The notes below the pieces were generated by a model that was not told where the DNA came from, did no database searches, and was given only the letters and a program-made list of their open reading frames with translations. DNA of 64,000 bases, taken from Malania oleifera (lineage: Eukaryota; Streptophyta; Magnoliopsida; Santalales; Ximeniaceae). The DNA lies in NCBI RefSeq assembly GCF_029873635.1, contig NC_080421.1:3038001-3102000 (forward strand), read 5' to 3'. Shown in pieces: positions 23,202 to 34,897 of the stretch; position 1 is the first letter of the stretch; each line of letters opens with the position of its first letter. The position numbers and the translations under genes are program-made.

Positions 23202-25794
23202 TGTAATAACCCGAGAAAAAAAAATTAATTAATAAATTAAAATTATTAATCAATTAATTAGTTAAACATTATTAAATTAATGTATTAAATAAACAAATAC
23301 AAAGAAATAATATGGAAAAAATTAAGACTAATTATTAATTAATTAAACATTATTGAATTAATTAATTTAATAAATAAATAAAAAGGAATAGTTAAAAAAA
23401 TGAAATAAAGATATATAAATATATATATAAGGTTATTATATAATATAAGTTAAAGTAAATATATATATATATAGAATATTAAAATAATATATATTAAATG
23501 TAATAAGATAGATTGGATTTCAATGTGAAATCCAATTCCATCATCATCTTCTTCTTCTTCTTCAGCGTCAATCTCTCTCTCTCTCTCTGTAATTCTTTCA
23601 CGTCCCCGCACCTCTCCGTCTCTACCTCTCTCTCTCCCTTCATTTTTCGACGGATATTCGACCGATCGGGAAATGGAAGGTGTCGTTGGATTCCTAACTC
23701 CGCCACCAACATTTCTACTGGAGCAAATTTATTGTGGGAGCGGCGTAGGCACCATTCCTAAGGTAAGACAGTTTTTCCCTAATTTCTCAATTTCTTATTA
23801 AATTTGTTATTAAATCGACAATCAGACACCACCATGGGGTCTTAGTCGTGATCGTCGTCATTTTAGCATAGGTAATTTTTCAATTGGGATTTTTTAGGCC
23901 CTACTCCAAAGCGAGAGTGAGATTTGAGAAATTTGATAATTTGACTATATTTAAGGGTATATCTATTTATTTAGAATTTATGGGTTTAAAAAAATATTTT
24001 ATTTAGGATTAATTACATAGAACTAGGATTTTTGATTCAGGGTCTGGGTGAGCGCTGCAGGTATTTTTCGGGATCCCTGGTGGCGTAGTTTAAGAAACCA
24101 GGTAAGTAGAAATTATATATTAAATCAGATTTTATGAAATTAAAAGTAATAATTTATGTTATATTATATGTATGTTTTGGTGTGAATTATTAAAATGCCA
24201 ACTATGTAAAATTATGATTTTTGAACTTAAGACCACTTATTTAGTTATGTATTTGTGGAAATGAACTGAAGAAAGTGGAAGGAATTTTTTGGATAATTAT
24301 GTAAAAAATGGAAATTATATTTTCAATAATTAAATGTTAAATGTGCGTTGACCTATTTTATAGGAATATGTATGAATTTTACTGTTAAATTGTGTGACAT
24401 GAGATTCTGTGCAAATATATGTTAAAGGTATGAGATGTAGGTTAAGTAAGTAATGCATTGAAAATAAAATATGATATGAACTATGTTGTTTGTGTGTGTC
24501 AACCATGTAAACAGCTGAAAGATGTTGGGTAAAATAGTTGAAAGATGCTAGATAAATGTATGACAGCTGAAAGATGCTGGGTAAAATAGTTGAAAGATGC
24601 TGGATAAATGTATGACAGCTGAAAAATATTGGGTAAAACAGCTGAAAGATATTGGGTAAATGTATGACAGCTAAAAAATATTGGGTAAAACTGCTGAAAG
24701 ATGTTGGGTATGAAATGAAATGAAATGAAAATAGAAATGAATGAAATGGAAATGAAATGTGAAATATGAATAATGTAAAATGAGAAAGAGCCACTTAAAG
24801 TGGAATGAAATGCAATGCTTAAGCTATGAACATGAACATATGTGTGTGATTGAATAATGACGGAAAGGAATAAAGTATTATGATATTAGAAGTACCTATG
24901 TACATAGAACATGATATGATTGGGCGGGGCGTACTCTTTGCCTGAGGGCTTGCTGAGAAAGGCGAGTGTACTAGTAGCTTCAGATGTGGCAGTAGCCACA
25001 TAACGCACTATGGCAAAAGGAACCTACTTGTATGGGCGGGTAGATTTCCCTATCCTTAGGGCCTTTGTCGGTAAGTTATTGTTGAACGGTGTGAGTACAA
25101 GATCAATCTAACACTTGAGGGCTTACTGAGTAAGGTGAGTGCCCTGGTATGCTTTAGTAATGACCTTAGGGTTACCTAAATATCAGAGTAGAGGGGTACT
25201 ACTTGTATGGGGGGTAATCACCCCTATTCTTGGGTAATCTCGTGGGTTAAATCTTTGTATGTAATTGATTAGGTTCAAAGAATGATTTCAGTATTATGTT
25301 AATAATTTGCAAATGTTTTTAAAATGATATCTACTTACCTTATGTTAGCTACATGCTGTTTTAATATATTATTTATTCCCTTACTGAGATGTGTCTCACC
25401 CGAATATGAATTTATCTTTTTCAGAATTTCCTCGAGATCGAGTTTTGAGAGCTCGAGGTTTTTATAGCATTATTGAGAAATAAAAAAATAAAAGGGTATA
25501 TTTCTATGTTAATTTTGGGATGTAAATATTTATGTTTCATGTCTTTATGTTTTAAGGTTATTGAGTAAGGAATGATTATGAAAATACTGAAATGTTTTGG
25601 GAGTTATGTAGATTTATGGAAATGCAGGTGATGGATGATTACTATGGATTATAGTTAGGATTAGTAAACTCTGGTATTATGTTATATGGAGATTATGTTT
25701 ATGTTTTTCGCTGCATGTATATTGATTTATGGATTATTAGGGTTTTATCAGGTATAACGCACCAGATTGAGGTTTAAGGGTTCGGGGCGTTACA
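23202..25794 (+). mobile_element. Solo LTR, forward, TSD GTTTG
   Basis: Ends TGTAATAACCCG and GGGGCGTTACA, flanked by GTTTG at 23197-23201 and 25795-25799. The U3 is very AT-rich and has no TCGTCGACGA motifs. A CT leader (23575-23640), exon-like block with AAGGTAAGAC donor (23760), 25-bp minisatellite (24510-24710), duplicated hairpin module (24946-25066 and 25107-25246) and TGAGA-TGTG-TCTCA (25385-25398) follow. Length 2593 bp. Confidence 0.9.
24510..24710. repeat. 25-bp minisatellite AGCTGAAAGATGTTGGGTAA
   Basis: Eight to nine imperfect units alternating GGGTAAAA and GATAAATGTATGAC spacers, inside the forward solo LTR. Confidence 0.9.
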
Positions 25795-26884
25795 GTTTGC
25801 CTACGTTAATTAGCCGAGACGTGGCAAAATTTTACAAAACCTAGAACAATTTTGGAACTCATGTTCCTATACCTATCAGTGTACGGTAATTAGCCGCCCC
25901 TAGCTGTTTTACTAAACCTGAAACATTTTACATATAACAGTTCATTCCACACTTATTTGAGTATACAACAATCATATCGTTTTCAATTCAAGAAATACAG
26001 TTTAATACAAATACAAGTACGGTCATCTCATTACTACCATTTTATACAACATATAATTTTCCAACCGAAATAGAGATGATACTCGAAATCCCAAAATTTC
26101 TCAAAAACTGTAACCCAAAAATATCACATTTTTACTTGATAAATTTTCCCAAATAAGTAACCAAAACATACATACAATTGTAAACTACATGTTTACCGAT
26201 TCCGATTTCAAAAATAACTAATATAAATAGAATCCCCTTATATTTTCCCGAATACCAAAATATGAACTCCACGGCTCCAAAACTACGAACCGAGTTCCCA
26301 AAAGCTAAGCATCCAAGAACTATACTTTACTATAATTCTTATTGCTACATATATATCGACAGGAAACTGAAATCAGACCCTTACCTCGGTTTGGGTCAAA
26401 ACCCGAAAATCCTCGAAACGAATTTCTGATCTGCTAAAAACGTAAAGATTCCTCCCTTTATCCACGTGGTAACGTCGAATTATTCAATTAAGTGACGAAC
26501 AATGAAGAATCGAAGAGAGAATGAGAGATTCCGCTGGTTCTAGAAAGAGAGAGAGAGAGTTTTAGCTTTCTTAGCAACTAAGCAATGAAGGAGGATATTT
26601 ATAACCCCTTTGACCTGGCCAACCTCATTTATGAAACGGCGCATTCATCGACAAATCATCCACACATTTCATTGATGAACCGGCTCCTTCGGCGATGAAC
26701 CCTATTATGATATTTTACAACTTGTTCGGTATTTCTTCGTCGATGAGAGTCTAAATTTTGGCGACGAAGAGTATAAGGGCCTTCGTTGACGAGAACAATG
26801 GCTTCGTCGACGAAGCCTGCTAAATTTACCTTTTTACCCTTTTCTTACCTATTTAGTCCATGTTACTCAGGTCGGGTTCTTACA

Positions 26885-27157
26885 CAGGGCGTGTCTTTTA
26901 CACATATATGCTAATTTACGTAAATGGTATTATTATTTATTGAACTGGTTTATACTGAGGAAGCAAATGCATTTTTTTCAACTATAAAGGTGTGAGTACT
27001 TGTATGTGAATTAAAATGCATGAATGTTTATGGCAAAGTAAACTCTCCGCCTGAGTGCTTATTAAGAAAGGCGAGTGTCCTGATAAATATTAGTTCTAAC
27101 CATACTAGGTTGCATGACGTATTAGAACTGAGTGAAGCTATATGTATGAGCATAAAA
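26885..27157 (+). mobile_element. LTR fragment, continues at 36002
   Basis: It contains GCTTATTAAGAAAGGCGAGTG and AACTGAGTGAAGCTATATGT, matching the duplicated module of the LTRs at 9723 and 23202. It has no LTR start because reverse LTR sequence abuts it at 26884. It continues across the nested insertion 27158-36001 into 36002-36550. Confidence 0.65.
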
Positions 27158-27288
27158 TGTCATGCCCCATAAAATGATATGCTTGGGAATGTAAAAAAAA
27201 TTTAATTAAATAAAATAATTAACTAATTAATAATAATTCTTAATTAAATTATATAATATATTAATATAATAAAATAATAAAATATATT

Positions 27289-27334
<46 letters not shown>

Positions 27335-28437
27335 TTGGTTAAAGCTTTTGGAAGAAGCTTCACAATTCCAAATTGAATTTGGTATTCAATTCACACCTTT
27401 CTGTCTCTCAGCATATCTTATGCTTTCATCTCACTCCTTCGTTTCTCCTTCCCTCTGTACTCATTTTCTTATCCAATATTCGGTCGATCGGAGATCGGAA
27501 GATACCGTTGGGTTCCTATCTCCGCCACCGACATTCTTATCGGATTAGATTTGTTGTAGTATTTTATTTGAGATTAAATTTATTAAACTATGGTTATTGA
27601 ATTCGGGGTTCGAGTGAGCGTCGTGTGTATAATTTCGGGATCCCTGCAAGCAGGGTAGGGAACCTAGAGGGTGTTTCCAGGAACTCAGGTAAGATGATGA
27701 ACAATTTATAATTCAGGAAATATAAGTATGAAAATTATTTTGGATTTTCAGTTGATTGATGGGGAAATATATATGTGTATAATTTCAGGATTTTAGGATT
27801 ATGAACACCGTGAGTGTCAATTAGAATTAGCAGACGAGCTTAGTTTGCCAGGTAAGGGAAATATGCTCTGCCAGCTGATTTAGAAATACTTACCAATAAA
27901 ATATGATATTTGATTATGGGTGTTTTCAGAGTTAGAAAATTATATAGTTTTACAAATTTTAGTATATGTGTTTTATTTGATTAATTGTGTGACATGAGAA
28001 ATTATTAGTACAATACATAATTTATATAGCTTTCATGTTATCGAGATTTATGTAGTTTTACAGAGTTAAAATATTTAGTTTTCTTAGTACCATAAATATG
28101 CAGTTTATACAGAAAACACGAGGCGCAGTGTAACGACCCGAAGAATAATGGTATTGAAATAATAAAGAGGGAGGGAAATGGAAATAGAAACAGAAGGAGG
28201 CAGTAGGCTTCATCGACGAACGCAAAGCGTTCATCGACGACGTTGCATTTTGAATATAATAACCCAAAAATTTTTTTACACAGGGTCTCGTCGACAAAGC
28301 CACTCCTCGTCGACAAGAAGATACCGAGAAGGGTTTTTGAACAGTTTGAATTTCGTCGACGAGGAGGTAGGGTTCGTCGACGAAATTACTTAAGGACTCA
28401 TCGACGAAATGACGTGTCTCGTCGATGAATTCGGCCT

Positions 28438-28446
28438 TATAAATAG
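28438..28446 (+). promoter_or_regulatory. LTR TATA box TATAAATAG
   Basis: Directly below the palindrome array 28208-28430 and above a CTCTCTCTC leader at 28484. Confidence 0.65.
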
Positions 28447-28884
28447 TTGAAACCTGAATTTTTTTTAATAAAAATTCAACGCAAACTCTCTCTCTCTCTC
28501 TCTAAAATGCTTCTCCCTCCTTCTCTCTTCGATCCTGGCCCCATTTCTGACCAAATTGAAGATCTAAGGCCACCACGACGCTTCTGATAAAGTTCTCTGT
28601 AAGTCTGCCGAAACTGATCGTGGGAGAAGTTGGTTTGGAATTCATCCCAAATCGAGGGTAAGACATTTTATTCATATTATGCCTTCCTCGTAGTTATAAG
28701 AAATGTTGTGGGTAAGAAAATACTGATGTTTTATTATGGGGGATATTGTTTTCAGGGTATTGAGTGGAGAATCCTGCGAGTGTAGGACTAGAGTTCAGTG
28801 AGAAGCTTTTCAGATTTAAGCTAAGAGAAATATGCTATGCTAGGAAATTTACTTACGTTATTAGAAATTATATATATATATATA

Positions 28885-31338
28885 TGTGATGACCCAAAAA
28901 TATATATAATTAAAGTACAATAATAATAAAATAATAAAAATGGTCATTAAGTTAATATTAATACAGAAGTGTTTTTCTGTAGGATCTTTGATTCCATGTT
29001 TGATGCCTAAGAAAGACCTTGTCTTAACGAGTGCTCAGAGACCATTGTGGCTCAGTCGCTCCCTGGAGGTCGGCCTGGTCAAAATGGAATTTCATAAGAT
29101 AAACAGGATAGACACTATTTGTACACGTAAATAAGTATATATACATAAAATAGTGTTTTGACAGACATAATTTGTAAAAATACATACTAAGATGATAATA
29201 ATATAGGTATCATATGTGGGGCCCACAAGACTATGTGAGGTCCACATAAGTCCCGGAGCCACAAGACACTATTTATATACGTAAATAAATGCATAAAATA
29301 ATGTTTTGACTGATATAATTTGTAAAAATATATGATAAAATAATAATAATATAGGTATCCTATGCGGTGCCCACTAGACTGTGTGGGGCCCACATGAGTC
29401 CCGAAGCTGTATGGAGGTTTACACGAGTCTCAAAGTTATGTAGGATGTATAAAATCGTATAAGAGTTATTCGAATTACGTAGGATTCATTCGAGTTTCGA
29501 AGTTGTGTGGAGCTCATAAGACCATGTCGGGCCCACATGAGTTTTCAAAATTTAAATTTAATTTTTTTTCAAAAATAAATAAATACTAAAAATAGTTTAA
29601 AAGTAAAAACAATGATAATAATGATTAAGAAAAATAATAACATAATAAAATAATTAATTAACTAATTGACTAATTAATTAGGTAAGTGATTAATTAAAAA
29701 TTTATTTAATGGGAATAGTGGCAAGCACTCCCACATGGCCTCCATCCCCATCCCATACTCAACCCATACCTTGCCCATTCCTTGCCCATTCTTTAATTTT
29801 AAAAAAATTATGATTTCACCAATCTCCCCACACTTTTATAAATTTCATTTCTTCGCCAAAATTTTCCTATAAATAGGGAGCTCTCAACCTTCATTTTTCA
29901 CAACAATTTTTCAAGGAAGAGAAGGATTAGTGAGTGAAAGAATTTGTGGTGGAGAGAGAATTTTTGAATAAATTCTCAATCACCCACTCTTTCCGATCTC
30001 ATTTCTTAGAGATAGTTACAGTATTCGTAAGGAATAAGGTAAGTAAATTTTGATTATGTTAGTTTTTTTTTTATTTAAAATTCATACCCAAGTTTATTTT
30101 ATAAGTAAATTTCAATTATGTTAATTAGTTTCACAAAATTTCCATAAGTTTATTTTTACGTGTATTTAATTATACCAGTTCTATTTTTAATATACTTGCA
30201 TCTATTTTTGGGTTAAGAAATGTTCTAATCCCCTCGGATAAATTTTCAGCATTTATTTCTATTCAAAAATAAAATTATATATATTTTTAACACAAAAATT
30301 GTGTGGCATGAGTTTATTTTTACGTTACATTTTTATGAAAATATGAGTAAAGATGAGATTTTCACGATATTATTTTAAATTGCATAAATTATAATAAGAT
30401 GATTTTAAAACCCCTTATGGCAACGAAAGTTTAAAGTTACAGATGCTCGGTACCGCAACTTAAAGTTTATACGGATCAAAGTGCACCCACACTATTTACA
30501 GAGTGGTTATTTATGTTAGTGAATTTCTCCTGAGTGCACACCTGGTTCTGGACCAGGACTTAATAAGGAAAATCTCACTTAAAGTTTACGTACGTTGATT
30601 TAATTTGGTCGGCCAGCCAGCTAAGTCCAGTCTTCGGACCGCACAACCCAGTCATGGGGGTAAACATGACTTACGGCAAACAGACCTAAGGGTAGTTTTT
30701 ATAATATATGTTTATACATATTTAATTACATGTATAAAGTTACTGATGATTTGAAGGAAAAGTGTAAGTTTACGTGAAAATGATCATTCTGGTGCTTAAA
30801 TGACTATCTAAGAAAAACGTATAAGGAAAAGTATATGTATGTTTATCATTAAATATTTTTATAGTTTTAAAGTTAAAAGTTTAATTTAACAGTTATAGTA
30901 TATGATTATAAAATATGACAAAAGTTTTATGTAGAAATTTTTAAATTTTCTGAAAGCAGTCTTGAAGTTATATTATTAAATATTATTTTACGAAATTCTT
31001 TAAAAGCTCATTTTGGCCACACACTAATAATAATCTTATTTACTTACTGAGCGTCGTCTCACCTCAATAATATTTTATTTCAGATAACTCTAAAGGACAT
31101 GTCGGAAATCAGGCTTAGCAAGCATGCGAGAGGGGGATTAGAAAAAATAAAGATTAATTAGAAATATTAGTATGGTTTCAAATATTTATGTTTGTGTAAT
31201 TTTTATTCTTTCGAAATAAATGATTGTAATATGGATAATTAGCGCTCTGGTTTAATAAAAATTGAGTTTATTTTGCTTCCACTGTAAATCAATGGTAAAA
31301 AGTTAATATCCCAGGCCCCTCAGGGTTGAGGTGTTACA
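28885..31338 (+). mobile_element. Innermost solo LTR, forward, TSD ATATA
   Basis: Ends TGTGATGACCC and GAGGTGTTACA, flanked by ATATA (28880-28884 and 31339-31343). The duplication is weak evidence alone because the target is TA-rich, but removing the element rejoins its host LTR. It has a 155-bp tandem duplication (29110-29410), TATAAATAG near 29871, GGTAAG donor near 30039, GGTCGGCC block and GTCATG/CATGAC (30651-30670), and TGAGCGTCGTCTCA (31048-31061). Confidence 0.85.
29110..29410. repeat. 155-bp tandem duplication with GGGCCCAC motifs
   Basis: Two units, each with CACTATTT, a long AT-rich section, ATATAGGTATC and GTGGGGCCCAC(A/T). Shorter GGGCCCACATGAGT echoes continue to about 29545. 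Confidence 0.8.
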
Positions 31339-31781
31339 ATATATGTATGTATGTATGCCAGATATTATACAAAATATGAATTTTTAAAGTATGTGTGGCC
31401 TAAGTACATGATATTGATATGAAGTTTTATGCAGTTTTTTTTTTTTTAGTATTTCAAATTATACAAATATATAGTTAGATATTTGCATATTTTATACAGA
31501 CAAAGTATGTATATATATGCAGTTTTATTCAGATGATTACATAGACAGATATATATATAACAGTATACAGATAATTATTCAGAATAATATATACAGTGTA
31601 TATAGAAAGCTATGTTTTCCTAAATGTCAAAACACTTAGATTATACAGATAGTTTATACAGACAGTTTATAAAGACAGATTATACAGTTATAACATCCAG
31701 ATGTTACAGTTATTCCGATATCACGGTATTTATAGTACAAAATTATGGTGTTATGGTTATTTTGGAAACATGATGAAAACA

Positions 31782-31820
<39 letters not shown>
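31782..31820. repeat. (TA)n microsatellite
   Basis: A TA run followed by TATG repeats inside the LTR 28129-32681. Confidence 0.9.
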
Positions 31821-31831
<11 letters not shown>

Positions 31832-32763
31832 TTATATAGTATCACATTCCTGTGGAAAGATTACAAACAGATACAGTTTATAGAGCACGATACCATTGCT
31901 AATATAGATAGAGTGCAACCACATATCTTAGATAGTGTGTGGGTACCGTCAAACTGTGCTCGGAGAGGATGCAGCTCCCCGGTACGCTGGGTTAAGGGGG
32001 CCAGTTTGACGAGGTAGCAGCTAGTCACGAGCTTAGAAGTGGATGCAGTTTAGCCGGGCTGGGGTAGTGTAGAGTATGATGACTTACCTAGAGGGCCGAC
32101 TAGGTTAAGTCCCGCCTATGGGCCGCACAACCTTGTCATGAGGGGTCAAATCATGACATACAGAGTCATAGGGAAAGAGCACAATTATTTATATGTATAC
32201 AGTTTTACAGCTTTTGTCGTATATAGTATGATATAGCAGTATGAATGATAGAAAGTTCAAATGATACAAATGTTTTAAGCTACTATGCATGTGTTTTACA
32301 GATTTGCCAGATCATGTAGTTTTATATATTAATGTTATAGTTTTATGACTCGGTCGCCACACACTAGTAATAGCATATTTCCACTTACTGAGCGTTGTCT
32401 CACCCTATTACTTTACTATTTTTTAAGTGAGCCAGTTAGGCGAGCAGAGCAGACTCACAGATAGAGTGAATACTTTGTTGCCCTAGTCGTAGGGTAAGTT
32501 TTGCAAAAAAATGTATTTTTGAGATATATGATATTGGAGGGAAATGTTTTATGGTTATAGTTTGTATGTACAGAATTTTGGTATTGTATAGTATATGTGG
32601 TTGTATGACTTACATTTCCGCTGTTTAGGTATGGTTATATAGATACAAAAAAAAAAATGGAGAAATTTTAAGGTTGTTGCACGCAGTATTAACCAGAGTT
32701 ATGATTTATGCAAATTTATGATTTTTAAAACTTATACAAAAATAAGAAATTCAGTTCTAGTAA

Positions 32764-34539
32764 TGTAACAACCTGCTCCTTTTTCACATTTTTTTTTATA
32801 TAAATAAATTATCATCACATCATACATACTCAGCAGGTCACAATCCACCTGGGCCCGTGGGTACCAGGGATATAACAAAACATACAGCAGAAGCCTACGC
32901 AGCAGAAAGTATAAAATCATATGCATCTCATCATAATGTGCATAACACATACCAGAGTCACTACAATTACTATCTCACAGTATATACATCTCAAAAATGA
33001 AATCTAGGGACAATCCCCACAAAACCTAATTGTCCCTACCAAAAACTTACCCTTCCAAAGAGGGCAACAACTGATCTAGATCAGCGGGGCTTTTCCCGCT
33101 CTCCTATTAGGGGCTCCTGAAAAATGTATAAGATTTAGGGGTGAGACACCTCTCAGTAAGGGAAATAAACTAATACCAGTGTGTGACAACGTGAGTATTC
33201 TGTGTTTTACATATACCATACATAACATATTCAATACTGTTTATCAAATATGGGAAAACATATGCATATCAAAACATGGCAGAACATACTGCATTGTCAT
33301 AAACATTTCTCATCTCATATCATAATAATAATAACATAAAAACAATCCTAGTAGGTTAGCTGGCTGTTGTCATGTATTACCCCCACATGACTGGGTTGTG
33401 TGGCCCGAAGGCGGGACCTGACAATGGTTGGCCGACTACTACCAAGTCAAACAGTAGTCTATAGGTCCGATGGGTCTACCCAGACTGGTCCGTACACCAG
33501 GGGCGATAACAGCAATAGTACCGTGCAAGTGCTAGCCTAGACCAAGCCAACCAAGTTCTGATATCATATACATATACTAAAACCGTGATACATAAATATC
33601 TCATATCATTTATTTTCATATCAATCATATCATTTCACATATATACGTGTATCATGAAAATCATCGGCCCGTACGCCGGTATTACACATTTTATCATAGT
33701 TCGGCCCGTACGCCGGCAAATCACATAGCACAGCCCGTACGCTGGCAAACCACATAGCACGGCCTGTACGCCGGCAAATCTCATCCACATAGCACGGCCC
33801 ATACGCCGGCAAATCACATATACATATAAAAATATCTCGGCCCGTACGCCAGTTTTCCATCATAGAAATCCATATCGTCCCCATTCCAAAAAAAAAAAAA
33901 ACAGTATTTCACAACATTTTTATACTCATGCCACACTAAACAAATTTTCTACGTATTCAACATATCATTATTTAAACAGTATTTTCCAAATATAAATCAT
34001 ATATATAAATATATTTATTTTTCCTGAAACCAGATGCTACATATATATACATGCATTTTTTCAAAACAAAACTAGCTTAGTTTATCCCCTTACCTAATTC
34101 CTGAAAAGCCCCTAAGAAAATCTTCCCCGTACTCACAAGGTTCTCAACTCAACACCCTGAAAATAAAAATTCGCAGAATTAAAGTTTAGTATTTTCGTAC
34201 GTACAACATTTTCTATAACTACCACTAAGTCAAATTCGACTTAAAAAGTCTTACCTCAATTTAGGGATGATTCCCAACGTTCCCAATCAACACCCTGGAA
34301 CTGAAAAATTCCAGTATTAAAGTTCAGTATTTTTACGCGTATATCACTTTCTTCAACTATCAAAAATCCAAATATTGAATATAAAGCCTTACCTTGGATT
34401 TGGGATGAAATCCAACTTCGTTTCCCTGACGATCCGCTCCGGCAGACTTGTAGAGAACTTCGCCAGGAGCGTTGTGGTGGCTTTGGTTTGTCGATCCGGC
34501 GTAAAACTAGCCCGGAATCGAAGAGAGAGAGAGTCGTAG

Positions 34540-34571
<32 letters not shown>

Positions 34572-34643
34572 TGCACTCACGCACACCAAAAATCCAATTC
34601 AATTTGGATTTTAACTTTCAAAACTTCTTAAAGAAGCTTGTGT

Positions 34644-34679
<36 letters not shown>

Positions 34680-34721
34680 GTAAACCTTAATTAAAGTAAA
34701 GCTTCTTGAAGAAGCTTTCAT

Positions 34722-34760
<39 letters not shown>

Positions 34761-34897
34761 GCTTTAATATTTATATATATATATATTTGTTTCTTATCAT
34801 ACTATTCATTTTACTTGTTAATTTAATTAATTAAATTTATTTTATTATTTTTTTATTATTTTTATTTTTATTTTTTATTTTTTTCCCGGTTACTATA
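32764..34897 (-). mobile_element. Solo LTR, reverse, TSD AGTAA, mosaic structure
   Basis: Plus-strand ends TGTAACAACC and GGTTACTATA (terminal CA mutated to TA), flanked by AGTAA at 32759-32763 and 34898-34902. The part from 32764 to about 34580 matches the 3761-6121 subfamily, including the minisatellite (33655-33850), hairpin (33369-33391) and TGAGA-CACC-TCTCA (33142-33155). The U3 part is AT-rich with AAGCTTCTT motifs, like the LTR at 27158, and lacks TCGTCGACGA arrays. Confidence 0.9.
33655..33850. repeat. Minisatellite of about 30 bp containing GGCCCGTACG
   Basis: About six units of CGGCCCGTACGCCGGCAAAT plus CACATAGCA, the third copy of this satellite in the window. Confidence 0.9.

Larger units (their letters stand above)
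23031..26884 (-). mobile_element. Second LTR of the reverse gypsy element, split by a solo LTR
   Basis: 23031-23201 and 25800-26884 match the LTR 13141-14417 in order. Its minus-strand start is TGTAAGAACCCG at 26884. It is split by 23202-25794. On the minus strand it contains cgtcgacga-type motifs (26625-26815) and a GA-rich leader complement (26550). It joins RT-derived sequence directly at about 23030, without a PBS or gag. Confidence 0.8.
28129..32681 (+). mobile_element. LTR, forward, TSD CGCAG, split by another LTR
   Basis: Ends TGTAACGACCC and GGTTGTTGCA, flanked by CGCAG at 28124-28128 and 32682-32686. Its own sequence (28129-28884 plus 31344-32681, counting the inner duplication once) is about 2.1 kb. 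Palindromes 28208-28430, TATAAATAG 28438, CT leader, open block with GGTAAG donor (28660), acceptor (28757), hairpin GTCATGA/TCATGAC (32135-32157) and TGAGCGTTGTCTCA (32389-32402). Confidence 0.9.

Noticed and set aside
24330..24794. 154-codon reverse frame, Phe/Ser/His-rich
   Set aside because: It lies over a 25-bp minisatellite and simple GAAATGAAAT repeats; composition and period explain it.
13141..26889. Target duplication of the whole reverse gypsy element
   Set aside because: The flanks ACATA and CAGGG do not match and belong to different sequences (gag and LTR), so a later rearrangement is likely.
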